DNA of 64,000 nucleotides. Source: Chaunax sp. Z400. Taxonomy: Eukaryota > Chordata > Actinopteri > Lophiiformes > Chaunacidae. Shown here piece after piece: positions 26,980 to 40,500 of the stretch. Made by a program: the position numbers and the translations under genes. How positions within the stretch are numbered: the first letter of the stretch is position 1; each line of letters opens with the position of its first letter. The DNA lies in assembly GCA_037577475.1 (NCBI GenBank), contig CM075188.1, positions 21,371,001-21,435,000 of the forward strand, written 5' to 3'. The notes under the pieces are model-generated. The model did not search any database. It was given only the letters and a program-made list of their open reading frames with translations, and had not been told where the DNA came from.

Positions 26980-28306
26980 AAACCCATAGAAGTATGGGTT
27001 TAAAAAAAGTTGCTAAACAAATGGTACCAATCAACTCCAAATGGCCTGAAACGTGCTCCTAGACACTTCCTGCAGACACGATTTTGACCTCAACACTTAG
27101 TAAAATTTTCACTCCAACTGGCACCCATTCATTCCAATGGGGGAAACACTACGGTCTATAACTCGGGAACGGAAGGTCGTAGAGACTCGGGACCCAGATC
27201 CGTCGGACATAATTCGGGGTCTCTGAACACACCAGACTTGTCCCCGAGTCTCTATGACCTTCCGTTCCCGAGATACAAACAGTCCAAAAATACCCCAAAA
27301 CACAGGTCATATCTCGGGAACCGTAGGTCGTAGAGACTCGGGACAACTGCTGGCATACCCAGAAAACCCATAAACCCCTAGACGGACCTCATCCCCGAGT
27401 CTCTACGACCTTCCGTTCCCGAGATACAAACAGTCCAAAAATACCCAAAAATGCAGGTCATATCTCGGGAACCGTAGGTCGTAGAGACTCGGGACAACTG
27501 CTGGCGTACTCAGAAAACCCGTAAACCCCTAGACGGACCTCATCCCCGAGTCTCTACGACCTTCCGTTCCCGAGATACAAACAGTCCAAAAATACCCAAA
27601 AACACAGGTCATATCTCGGGAACCGTAGGTCATAGAGACTCGGGACAACTGCTGGCATACCCAGAATACCCATAAACCCCTAGACGGACCTCATCCCCGA
27701 GTCTCTACGACCTTCCGTTCCCGAGATACAAACAGTCCAAAAATACCCAAAAATACAGGTCATATCTCGGGAACCGTAGGTCGTAGAGACCCGGGACAAC
27801 TGCTGGCGTACTCAGAAAACCCGTAAACCCCTAGACGGACCTCATCCCCGAGTCTCTACGACCTTCCGTTCCTGAGATACAAACAGTCCAAAAATACCCA
27901 AAAATACAGGTCATATCTCGGGAAACATAGGTCGTAGAGACTCGGGACAACTGCTGGCGTACCCAGAAAACCCATAAACCCCTAGACGGACCTCATCCCC
28001 GAGTCTCTACGACCTTCCGTTCCCGAGATACAAACAGTCCAAAAATACCCAAAAATACAGTTCATATCTCGGGAACCGTAGGTCGTATAGACTCGGGACA
28101 ACTGCTGGCGTACCCAGAAAACCCATAAACCCCTAGACGACCCTCATCCCCGAGTCTCTACGACCTTCCGTTCCCGAGATACAAACAGTCCAAAAATACC
28201 CAAAAATACAGGTCATATCTCGGGAACCGTAGCTCGTAGAGATTCGGGACAACTGCTGGCGTACTCAGAAAACCCATAAACCCCTAGACAGACCTCATCC
28301 CCGAGT
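26980..28306. repeat. Block 1: 1,327-bp leader plus seven 151-bp units
   Basis: Begins with the hairpin AAACCCATA-gaag-TATGGGTTT (26,980-27,001), then a leader of about 200 bp unique to the blocks, then the 151-bp minisatellite. The anchor GGACAACTGCTGG recurs at 27,341, 27,492, 27,643, 27,794, 27,945, 28,096 and 28,247, exactly 151 bp apart. It ends abruptly at CCCCGAGT, where CCCTAACCC resumes. Open frames here begin at TTG or GTG, overlap on inverted arms and show no protein family. Confidence 0.95.
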
Positions 28307-31300
28307 CCCTAACCCTAACCCTAACCCTAGCTCAAACCCTAACCCTAACCCTAGCTCAAACCCTAACCCTAACCCTAGCTCAAACCCTAACCCTAACCCT
28401 AGCTCAAACCCTTACCCTAACCCTAACTCAAACCTTAACCCTAACCCTAGCTCAAACCCTAACCCTTACCCTAGCTGAAACCCTAACCCTAACCCTAACC
28501 CTAGCTCAAACCCTAACCCTAACCCTAGCTCAAACCCTAACCCTAACCCTAGCTCAAACCCTAACCCTAACCCTAACCCTAGCTCAAACCCTAACCCTAA
28601 CCCTACCCCTAGCTCAAACCCTAACCCTAACCCTAACCCTAACTCAAACCCTAACCCTAACCCTAACCCTAACTCAAACCCTAACCCTAACCCTAGCTCA
28701 AACCCTAACCCTAACCCTAACCCTAGCTCAAACCCTAATATTAACCCTAACCCTAGCTCAAACCCTAACCCTAACCCTAGCTCAAACCCTAACTCTAACC
28801 CTAACTCAAACCCTAACCCTAACCCTAACCCTAGCTCAAACCCTAACCCTAACCCTAGCTCAAACCCTAACCCTAACCCTAACCCTAGCTCAAACCCTAA
28901 CCCTAACCCTAGCTCAAACCCTAACCCTAACCCTAACTCAAACCCTAACCCTAACCCTAACCCTAGCTCAAACTCTAACCCTAACCCTAGCTCAAACCCT
29001 AACCCTAACCCTAGCTCAAACCCTAACCCTAACCCTAGCTCAAACCCTAACCCTAACCCTAACCCTAGCTCAAACCCTAACCCTAACCCTAACCCTAGCT
29101 CAAACCCTAACCCTAACCCTAGCTCAAACCCTAACCCTAACCCTAACCCTAGCTCAAACCCTAACCCTAACCCTAGCTCAAACCCTAACCCTAACCCTAA
29201 CCCTAGCTCAAACCCTAACCCTAACCCTAACCCTAGCTCAAACCCTAACCCTAACCCTAGCTCAAACCCTAACCCTAACCCTAGCTCAAACCCTAACCCT
29301 AACCCTAACCCTAGCTCAAACCCTAACCCTTACCCTAGCTGTAACCCTAACCCTAACCCTAACCCTAGCTCAAACCCTAACCCTAACCCTAGCTCAAACC
29401 CTAACCCTAACCCTAGCTCAAACCCTAACCCTAACCCTAGCTCAAACCCTAACCCTAACCCTAACCCTAGCTCAAACCCTAACCCTAACCCTAGCTCAAA
29501 CCCTAACCCTAACCCTAACCCTAACTCAAACCCTAACCCTAACCCTAACCCTAGCTCAAACCCTAACCCTAACCCTAACCCTAGCTCAAACCCTAACCCT
29601 AACCCTAACCCTAGCTCAAACCCTAACCCTAACCCTAGCTCAAACCCTAACCCTAACCCTAACCCTAACCCTAGCTCAAACCCTAACCCTAACCCTAGCT
29701 CAAACCCTAACCCTAACCCTAGCTCAAACCCTAACCCTAACCCTAACCCTAGCTCAAACCCTAACCCTAACCCTAGCTCAAACCCTAACCCTAACCCTAA
29801 CCCTAACTCAAACCCTAACCCTAACCCTAACCCTAACTCAAACCCTAACCCTAACCCTAACCCTAGCTCAAACCCTAACCCTAGCTCAAACCCTAACCCT
29901 AACCCTAACCCTAGCTCAAACCCTAACCCTAACCCTAACCCTAGCTCAAACCCTAACCCTAACCCTAGCTCAAACCCTAACCCTAACCCTAGCTCAAACC
30001 CTAACCCTAACCCTAGCTCAAACCCTAACCCTAACCCTAACCCTAGTTCAAACCCTAACCCTAACCCTAACCCTGGCTCAAACCCTAACCCTAGCTCAAA
30101 CCCTAACCCTAACCCTAGCTCAAACCCTAACCCTAACCCTAACCCTAGCTCAAACCCTAACCCTAACCCTAGCTCAACCCTAACCCTAACCCTAGCTCAA
30201 ACCCTAACCCTAACCCTAACCCTAGCTCAAACCCTAACCCTAACCCTAGCTCAACCCTAACCCTAACCCTAACCCTAGCTCAACCCTAACCCTAACCCTA
30301 GCTCAAACCCTAACCCTTACCCTAGCTGAAACCCTAACCCTAACCCTAACCCTAGCTCAAACCCTAACCCTAACCCTAGCTCAAACCCTAACCCTAACCC
30401 TAGCTCAAACCCTAACCCTAACCCTAACCCTAGCTCAAACCCTAACCCTAACCCTACCCCTAGCTCAAACCCTAACCCTAACCCTAACCCTAACTCAAAC
30501 CCTAACCCTAACCCTAACCCTAACTCAAACCCTAACCCTAACCCTAGCTCAAACCCTAACCCTAACCCTAGCTCAAACCCTAACCCTAACCCTAACCCTA
30601 ACTCAAACCCTAACCCTAACCCTAACCCTAACCCTAGCTCAAACCCTAACCCTAACCCTAGCTCAAACCCTAACCCTAACCCTAGCTCAAACCCTAACCC
30701 TAACCCTAGCTCAAACCCTAACCCTAACCCTAACCCTAGTTCAAACCCTAACCCTAACCCTAACCCTGGCTCAAACCCTAACCCTAGCTCAAACCCTAAC
30801 CCTAACCCTAGCTCAAACCCTAACCCTAACCCTAACCCTAGCTCAAACCCTAACCCTAACCCTAGCTCAACCCTAACCCTAACCCTAGCTCAAACCCTAA
30901 CCCTAACCCTAACCCTAGCTCAAACCCTAACCCTAACCCTAGCTCAACCCTAACCCTAACCCTAACCCTAGCTCAACCCTAACCCTAACCCTAGCTCAAA
31001 CCCTAACCCTTACCCTAGCTGAAACCCTAACCCTAACCCTAGCTCAAACCCTAACCCTAACCCTAGCTCAAACCCTAACCCTAACCCTAGCTCAAACCCT
31101 AACCCTAACCCTAACCCTAGCTCAAACCCTAACCCTAACCCTACCCCTAGCTCAAACCCTAACCCTAACCCTAACCCTAACTCAAACCCTAACCCTAACC
31201 CTAACCCTAACTCAAACCCTAACCCTAACCCTAGCTCAAACCCTAACCCTAACCCTAACCCTAGCTCAAACCCTAATATTAACCCTAACCCTAGCTCAAA

Positions 31301-32563
31301 CCCTAACCCTAACCCTAGCTCAAACCCTAACTCTAACCCTAACTCAAACCCTAACCCTAACCCTAACCCTAGCTCAAACCCTAACCCTAACCCTAGCTCA
31401 AACCCTAACCCTAACCCTAACCCTAGCTCAAACCCTAACCCTAACCCTAGCTCAAACCCTAACCCTAACCCTAACTCAAACCCTAACCCTAACCCTAACC
31501 CTAGCTCAAACTCTAACCCTAACCCTAGCTCAAACCCTAACCCTAACCCTAGCTCAAACCCTAACCCTAACCCTAGCTCAAACCCTAACCCTAACCCTAA
31601 CCCTAGCTCAAACCCTAACCCTAACCCTAACCCTAGCTCAAACCCTAACCCTAACCCTAGCTCAAACCCTAACCCTAACCCTAACCCTAGCTCAAACCCT
31701 AACCCTAACCCTAGCTCAAACCCTAACCCTAACCCTAACCCTAGCTCAAACCCTAACCCTAACCCTAACCCTAGCTCAAACCCTAACCCTAACCCTAGCT
31801 CAAACCCTAACCCTAACCCTAGCTCAAACCCTAACCCTAACCCTAACCCTAGCTCAAACCCTAACCCTTACCCTAGCTGTAACCCTAACCCTAACCCTAA
31901 CCCTAGCTCAAACCCTAACCCTAACCCTAGCTCAAACCCTAACCCTAACCCTAGCTCAAACCCTAACCCTAACCCTAGCTCAAACCCTAACCCTAACCCT
32001 AACCCTAGCTCAAACCCTAACCCTAACCCTAGCTCAAACCCTAACCCTAACCCTAACCCTAACTCAAACCCTAACCCTAACCCTAACCCTAGCTCAAACC
32101 CTAACCCTAACCCTAACCCTAGCTCAAACCCTAACCCTAACCCTAACCCTAGCTCAAACCCTAACCCTAACCCTAGCTCAAACCCTAACCCTAACCCTAA
32201 CCCTAACCCTAGCTCAAACCCTAACCCTAACCCTAGCTCAAACCCTAACCCTAACCCTAGCTCAAACCCTAACCCTAACCCTAACCCTAGCTCAAACCCT
32301 AACCCTAACCCTAGCTCAAACCCTAACCCTAACCCTAACCCTAACTCAAACCCTAACCCTAACCCTAACCCTAACTCAAACCCTAACCCTAACCCTAGCT
32401 CAAACCCTAACCCTAACCCTAGCTCAAAACCTAACCCTAGCTCAAACCCTAACCCTAAGCCTAACCCTAGCTCAAACCCTAGCTCAAACCCAAACCCTAA
32501 CCCTAACCCTAGCTCAAATCCTAACCCTAACCCTAGCTCAAACCCTAACCCTAACCCTAGCCT
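28307..32563 (+). repeat. Telomere-derived composite array, segment 1
   Basis: 4,257 bp of 24- and 30-bp units. Internal duplications are visible from rare markers: CCCTAATATTAACCC at 28,733 and 31,271, and the CCTTACCCTAGCTGAAACCC type at about 28,465, 30,315 and 31,010. Register-breaking units (CTCAACCC, one A lost) cluster near 30,170-30,300 and 30,865-30,985. Confidence 0.97.
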
Positions 32564-33890
32564 AAACCCATAGAAGTATGGGTTTAAAAAAAGTTGCTAA
32601 ACAAATGGTACCAATCAACTCCAAATGGCCTGAAACGTGCTCCTAGACACTTCCTGCAGACACGATTTTGACCTCAACACTTAGTAAAATTTTCACTCCA
32701 ACTGGCACCCATTCATTCCAATGGGGGAAACACTACGGTCTATAACTCGGGAACGGAAGGTCGTAGAGACTCGGGACCCCGATCCGTCGGACATAATTCG
32801 GGGTCTCTGAACACACCAGACTTGTCCCCGAGTCTCTATGACCTTCCGTTCCCGAGATACAAACAGTCCAAAAATACCCCAAAACACAGGTCATATCTCG
32901 GGAACCGTAGGTCGTAGAGACTCGGGACAACTGCTGGCATACCCAGAAAACCCATAAACCCCTAGACGGACCTCATCCCCGAGTCTCTACGACCTTCCGT
33001 TCCCGAGATACAAACAGTCCAAAAATACCCAAAAATGCAGGTCATATCTCGGGAACCGTAGGTCGTAGAGACTCGGGACAACTGCTGGCGTACTCAGAAA
33101 ACCCGTAAACCCCTAGACGGACCTCATCCCCGAGTCTCTACGACCTTCCGTTCCCGAGATACAAACAGTCCAAAAATACCCAAAAACACAGGTCATATCT
33201 CGGGAACCGTAGGTCATAGAGACTCGGGACAACTGCTGGCATACCCAGAATACCCATAAACCCCTAGACGGACCTCATCCCCGAGTCTCTACGACCTTCC
33301 GTTCCCGAGATACAAACAGTCCAAAAATACCCAAAAATACAGGTCATATCTCGGGAACCGTAGGTCGTAGAGACTCGGGACAACTGCTGGCGTACTCAGA
33401 AAACCCGTAAACCCCTAGACGGACCTCATCCCCGAGTCTCTACGACCTTCCGTTCCTGAGATACAAACAGTCCAAAAATACCCAAAAATACAGGTCATAT
33501 CTCGGGAAACATAGGTCGTAGAGACTCGGGACAACTGCTGGCGTACCCAGAAAACCCATAAACCCCTAGACGGACCTCATCCCCGAGTCTCTACGACCTT
33601 CCGTTCCCGAGATACAAACAGTCCAAAAATACCCAAAAATACAGTTCATATCTCGGGAACCGTAGGTCGTATAGACTCGGGACAACTGCTGGCGTACCCA
33701 GAAAACCCATAAACCCCTAGACGACCCTCATCCCCGAGTCTCTACGACCTTCCGTTCCCGAGATACAAACAGTCCAAAAATACCCAAAAATACAGGTCAT
33801 ATCTCGGGAACCGTAGCTCGTAGAGATTCGGGACAACTGCTGGCGTACTCAGAAAACCCATAAACCCTTAGACAGACCTCATCCCCGAGT
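32564..33890. repeat. Block 2: near-identical copy of block 1
   Basis: Offset exactly 5,584 bp from block 1 along its whole length. By eye I find three substitutions in 1,327 bp: CCCAGATCC to CCCCGATCC in the leader, GACCCGGG to GACTCGGG in one unit, and CCCCTAGACAG to CCCTTAGACAG in the last. Same start hairpin and same end at CCCCGAGT. Confidence 0.95.
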
Positions 33891-36800
33891 CCCTAACCCT
33901 AACCCTAGCTCAAACCCTAACCCTAACCCTAGCTCAAACCCTAACCCTAACCCTAGCTCAAACCCTAACCCTAACCCTAGCTCAAACCCTTACCCTAACC
34001 CTAACTCAAACCCTAACCCTAACCCTAGCTCAAACCCTAACCCTTACCCTAGCTGAAACCCTAACCCTAACCCTAACCCTAGCTCAAACCCTAACCCTAA
34101 CCCTAGCTCAAACCCTAACCCTAACCCTAGCTCAAACCCTAACCCTAACCCTAACCCTAGCTCAAACCCTAACCCTAACCCTACCCCTAGCTCAAACCCT
34201 AACCCTAACCCTAACCCTAACTCAAACCCTAACCCTAACCCTAACCCTAACTCAAACCCTAACCCTAACCCTAGCTCAAACCCTAACCCTAACCCTAACC
34301 CTAGCTCAAACCCTAATATTAACCCTAACCCTAGCTCAAACCCTAACCCTAACCCTAGCTCAAACCCTAACTCTAACCCTAACTCAAACCCTAACCCTAA
34401 CCCTAGCTCAAACCCTAACCCTAACCCTAGCTCAAACCCTAACCCTAACCCTAACCCTAGCTCAAACCCTAACCCTAACCCTAGCTCAAACCCTAACCCT
34501 AACCCTAACCCTAACTCAAACCCTAACCCTAACCCTAACCCTAGCTCAAACTCTAACCCTAACCCTAGCTCAAACCCTAACCCTAACCCTAGCTCAACCC
34601 CTAACCCTAACCCTAGCTCAAACCCTAACCCTAACCCTAACCCTAGCTCAAACCCTAACCCTAACCCTAACCCTAGCTCAAACCCTAACCCTAACCCTAG
34701 CTCAAACCCTAACCCTAACCCTAACCCTAGCTCAAACCCTAACCCTAACCCTAGCTCAAACCCTAACCCTAACCCTAACCCTAGCTCAAACCCTAACCCT
34801 AACCCTAACCCTAGCTCAAACCCTAACCCTAACCCTAGCTCAAACCCTAACCCTAACCCTAGCTCAAACCCTAACCCTAACCCTAGCTCAAACCCTAACC
34901 CTTACCCTAGCTGTAACCCTAACCCTAACCCTAACCCTAGCTCAAACCCTAACCCTAACCCTAGCTCAAACCCTAACCCTAACCCTAGCTCAAACCCTAA
35001 CCCTAACCCTAACCCTAGCTCAAACCCTAACCCTAACCCTAGCTCAAACCCTAACCCTAACCCTAACCCTAGCTCAAACCTTAACCCTAACCCTAGCTCA
35101 AACCCTAACCCTAACCCTAACCCTAACCCTAGCTCAAACCCTAACCCTAACCCTAGCTCAAACCCTAACCCTAACCCTAGCTCAAACCCTAACCCTAACC
35201 CTAACCCTAGCTCAAACCCTAACCCTAACCCTAGCTCAAACCCTAACCCTAACCCTAACCCTAACTCAAACCCTAACCCTAACCCTAACCCTAACTCAAA
35301 CCCTAACCCTAACCCTAACCCTAGCTCAAACCCTAACCCTAGCTCAAACCCTAACCCTAACCCTAACCCTAGCTCAAACCCTAACCCTAACCCTAGCTCA
35401 AACCCTAACCCTAACCCTAACCCTAACTCAAACCCTAACCCTAACCCTAACCCTAGCTCAAACCCTAACCCTAACCCTAGCTCAAACCCTAACCCTAACC
35501 CTAGCTCAAACCCTAACCCTAACCCTAGCTCAAACCCTAACCCTAACCCTAACCCTAGTTCAAACCCTAACCCTAACCCTAACCCTGGCTCAAACCCTAA
35601 CCCTAGCTCAAACCCTAACCCTAACCCTAGCTCAAACCCTAACCATAACCCTAACCCTAGCTCAAACCCTAACCCTAACCCTAGCTCAACCCTAACCCTA
35701 ACCCTAGCTCAAACCCTAACCCTAACCCTAACCCTAGCTCAAACCCTAACCCTAACCCTAGCTCAACCCTAACCCTAACCCTAACCCTAGCTCAACCCTA
35801 ACCCTAACCCTAGCTCAAACCCTAACCCTAAGCCTAGCTCAAACCCTAACCCTAACCCTAGCTCAAACCCTAACCCTCACCCTAGCTCAAACCCTAACCC
35901 TAACCCTAACCCTAGTTCAAACCCTAACCCTAACCCTAACCCTGGCTCAAACCCTAACCCTAGCTCAAACCCTAACCCTAACCCTAGCTCAAACCCTAAC
36001 CCTAACCCTAACCCTAGCTCAAACCCTAACCCTAACCCTAGCTCAACCCTAACCCTAACCCTAGCTCAACCCTAACCCTAACCCTAGCTCAAACCCTAAC
36101 CCTAACCCTAACCCTAGCTCAAACCCTAACCCTAACCCTAGCTCAAACCCTAACCCTAACCCTAACCCTAGCTCAAACCCTAACCCTAACCCTAGCTCAA
36201 ACCCTAACCCTAACCCTAACTCAAACCCTAACCCTAACCCTAACCCTAGCTCAAACCCTAACCCTAACCCTAACCCTAGCTCAAACCCTAACCCTAACCC
36301 TAACCCTAGCTCAAACCCTAACCCTAACCCTAGCTCAAACCCTAACCCTAACCCTAACCCTAGCTCAAACCCCAACCCTAACCCTAGCTCAAACCCTAAC
36401 CCTAACCCTAGCTCAAACCCTAAGCCTAACCCTAACCCTAGCTCAAACCCTAACCCTAACCCTAGCTCAAACCCTAACCCTAACTCAAACCCTAACCCTA
36501 ACCCTAACCCTAGCTCAAACCCTAACCCTAACCCTAGCTCAAACCCTAACCCTAACCCTAACCCTAGCTCAAACCCTAACCCTAACCCTAGCTCAAACCC
36601 TAACCCTAACCCTAACTCAAACCCTAACCCTAACCCTAACCCTAGCTCAAACCCTAACCCTAACCCTAGCTCAAACCCTAACCCTAACCCTAGCTCAAAC
36701 CCTAACCCTAACCCTAACCCTAACTCAAACCCTAACCCTAACCCGAACCCTAGCTCAAACCCTAACCCTAACCCTAACTCAAACCCTAACCCTAACCCTA

Positions 36801-39800
36801 GCTCAAACCCTAACCCTAACCCTAGCTCAAACCCTAACCCTAACCCTAGCTCAAACCCTAACCCTAACCCTAACCCTAGCTCAAACCCTAACCCTAACCC
36901 TAACTCAAACCCTAACCCTAACCCTAGCTGAAACCCTAACCCTAACCCTAACTCAAACCCTAACCCTAACCCTAACCCTAGATCAAACCCTAACCCTAAC
37001 CCTAGCTCAAACCCTAACCCTAACCCTAACCCTAGCTCAAATCCTAACCCTAACCCTAACCCTAGCTCAAACCCTAACCCTAACCCTAGCTCAAACCCTA
37101 AACCTAACCCTAACCCTAGCTCAAACCCTAACCCTAACCCTAACCCTAGCTCAGACCCTAACCCTAACCCTAGCTCAAACCCTAACCCTAACCCTAACCC
37201 TAGCTCAAACCCTAACCCTAACCCTAGCTCAAACCCTAACCCTAACCCTAGTTGAAACCCTAACCCTAACCCTAATCCTAGCTCAAACCCTAACCCTAAC
37301 CCTAGCTCAAACCCTAACCCTAACAAACCCTAACCCTAACCCTAACCCTAGCTCAAACCCTAACCCTAACCCTAACCCTAGCTCAAACCTTAACCCTAAC
37401 CCTAGCTGAAACCCTAACCCTAACCCTAACTCAAACCCTAACCCTAACCCTAACCCTAGATCAAACCCTAACCCTAACCCTAGCTCAAACCCTAACCCTA
37501 ACCCTAGCTCAAACCCTAACCCTAACCCTAACCCTGGCTCAAACCCTAACCCTAGCTCAAACCCTAACCCTAACCCTAGCTCAAACCCTAACCCTAACCC
37601 TAACCCTAGCTCAAACCCTAACCCTAACCCTAGCTCAAACCCTAACCGTAACCCTAACCCTAGCTCAAACCCTAACCCTAACCCTAGTTCAAACCCTAAC
37701 CCTAACCCTAACCCTAGCTCAAACCCTAACCCTAACCCTAGCTCAAACCCTAACCCTAACCCTAACCCTAGCTCGAACCCTAACCCTAACCCTAGCTCAA
37801 ACCCTAACCCTAACCCTAACCCTAGCTCAAACCCTAACCCTAACCCTAGCTCAAACCCTAACCCTAACCCTAGCTCAAACCCTAACCCTAACCCTAACTC
37901 AAACCCTAACCCTAACCCTAGCTCAAACCCTAACCCTAACCCTAGCTCAAACCCTAACCCTAACCCTAACCCTAGCTCAAACCCTAACCCTAACCCTAGC
38001 TCAAACCCTAACCCTAACCCTAGCTCAAACCCTAACCCTAACCCTAACTCAAACCCTAACCCTAACCCTAGCTGAAACCCTAACCCTAACCCTAACTCAA
38101 ACCCTAACCCTAACCCTAACCCTAGATCAAACCCTAACCCTAACCCTAGCTCAAACCCTAACCCTAACCCTAACCCTAGCTCAAACCCTAACCCTAACCC
38201 TAACCCTTGCTCAAACCCTAACCCTAACCCTAACCCTAGCTCAAACCCTAACCCTAACCCTAGCTCAAATCCTAACCCTAACCCTAACCCTAGCTCAAAC
38301 CCTAACCCTAACCCTAGCTCAAACCCTAACCCTAACCCTAGCTCAAACCCTAACCCTAACCCTAACCCTAGCTCAGACCCTAACCCTAACCCTAGCTCAA
38401 ACCCTAACCCTAACCCTAACCCTAGCTCAAACCCTAACCCTAACCCTAGCTCAAACCCTAACCCTAACCCTAACCCTAGCTCAAACCCTAACCCTAACCC
38501 TAGTTGAAACCCTAACCCTAACCCTAACCCTAGCTCAAACCCTAACCCTAACCCTAGCTCAAACCCTAACCCTAACAAACCCTAACCCTAACCCTAACCC
38601 TAGCTCAAACCCTAACCCTAACCCTAACCCTAGCTCAAACCCTAACCCTAACCCTAGCTGAAACCCTAACCCTAACCCTAACTCAAACCCTAACCCTAAC
38701 CCTAGATCAAACCCTAACCCTAACCCTAGCTCAAACCCTAACCCTAACCCTAGCTCAAACCCTAACCCTAACCCTAACCCTGGCTCAAACCCTAACCCTA
38801 GCTCAAACCCTAACCCTAACCCTAGCTCAAACCCTAACCCTAACCCTAACCCTAGCTCAAACCCTAACCCTAACCCTAGCTCAACCCTAACCCTAACCCT
38901 AACCCTAGCTCAACCCTAACCCTAACCCTAGCTCAAACCCTAACCCTAACCCTAACCCTAACCCTAGCTCAAACCCTAACCCTAACCCTAGCTCAAACCC
39001 TAACCCTCACCCTAGCTCAAACCCTAACCCTAACCCTAACCCTAGTTCAAACCCTAACCCTAACCCTAACCCTGGCTCAAACCCTAACCCTAGCTCAAAC
39101 CCTAACCCTAACCCTAGCTCAAACCCTAACCCTAACCCTAACCCTAGCTCAAACCCTAACCCTAACCCTAGCTCAAACCCTAACCCTAACCCTAGCTCAA
39201 ACCCTAACCCTAACCCTAACTCAAACCCTAACCCTAACCCTAGCTGAAACCCTAACCCTAACCCTAACTCAAACCCTAACCCTAACCCTAACCCTAGATC
39301 AAACCCTAACCCTAACCCTAGCTCAAACCCTAACCCTAACCCTAACCCTAGCTCAAACCCTAACCCTAACCCTAACCCTTGCTCAAACCCTAACCCTAAC
39401 CCTAACCCTAGCTCAAACCCTAACCCTAACCCTAGCTCAAATCCTAACCCTAACCCTAACCCTAGCTCAAACCCTAACCCTAACCCTAGCTCAAACCCTA
39501 ACCCTAACCCTAGCTCAAACCCTAACCCTAACCCTAACCCTAGCTCAGACCCTAACCCTAACCCTAGCTCAAACCCTAACCCTAACCCTAACCCTAGCTC
39601 AAACCCTAACCCTAACCCTAGCTCAAACCCTAACCCTAACCCTAACCCTAGCTCAAACCCTAACCCTAACCCTAGTTGAAACCCTAACCCTAACCCTAAC
39701 CCTAGCTCAAACCCTAACCCTAACCCTAGCTCAAACCCTAACCCTAACAAACCCTAACCCTAACCCTAACCCTAGCTCAAACCCTAACCCTAACCCTAAC

Positions 39801-40500
39801 CCTAGCTCAAACCCTAACCCTAACCCTAGCTGAAACCCTAACCCTAACCCTAACTCAAACCCTAACCCTAACCCTAGATCAAACCCTAACCCTAACCCTA
39901 GCTCAAACCCTAACCCTAACCCTAGCTCAAACCCTAACCCTAACCCTAACCCTGGCTCAAACCCTAACCCTAGCTCAAACCCTAACCCTAACCCTAGCTC
40001 AAACCCTAACCCTAACCCTAACCCTAGCTCAAACCCTAACCCTAACCCTAGCTCAACCCTAACCCTAACCCTAACCCTAGCTCAACCCTAACCCTAACCC
40101 TAGCTCAAACCCTAACCCTAACCCTAACCCTAACCCTAGCTCAAACCCTAACCCTAACCCTAGCTCAAACCCTAACCCTCACCCTAGCTCAAACCCTAAC
40201 CCTAACCCTAACCCTAGTTCAAACCCTAACCCTAACCCTAACCCTGGCTCAAACCCTAACCCTAGCTCAAACCCTAACCCTAACCCTAGCTCAAACCCTA
40301 ACCCTAACCCTAACCCTAGCTCAAACCCTAACCCTAACCCTAGCTCAACCCTAACCCTAACCCTAACTCAACCCTAACCCTAACCCTAGCTCAAACCCTA
40401 ACCCTAACCCTAACCCTAGCTCAAACCCTAACCCTAACCTTAGCTCAAACCCTAACCCTAACCCTAACCCTAGCTCAAACCCTAACCCTAACCCTAGCCT
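33891..40500 (+). repeat. Telomere-derived composite array, segment 2
   Basis: 6,610 bp. The first part copies segment 1, shifted by 5,578-5,584 bp (marker CCCTAATATTAACCC at 34,311). The latter part (about 36,000-40,000) differs, with AACAAACCC junctions near 37,321, 38,575 and 39,745 that delimit sub-units of about 1.2 kb. The minus-strand Leu-Gly frames that start at TTG in these junctions are repeat artefacts. Confidence 0.97.

Noticed and set aside
27149..27346. 65-codon frame recurring in every block (for example 27,149, 32,733, 40,670, 47,567)
   Set aside because: It starts at TTG, reads across inverted arms of the 151-bp unit and overlaps another open frame on the same strand. Recurrence reflects duplication of the block, not conserved coding.
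36061..37326. 421-codon Leu-Gly/FELG open frame on the minus strand (and all similar ones to 63,434)
   Set aside because: Pure translation of 24/30-bp telomere-derived units. The starts I checked are TTG/GTG, there is no non-repeat domain, no splice or promoter context, and frames open and close with single-base variants.
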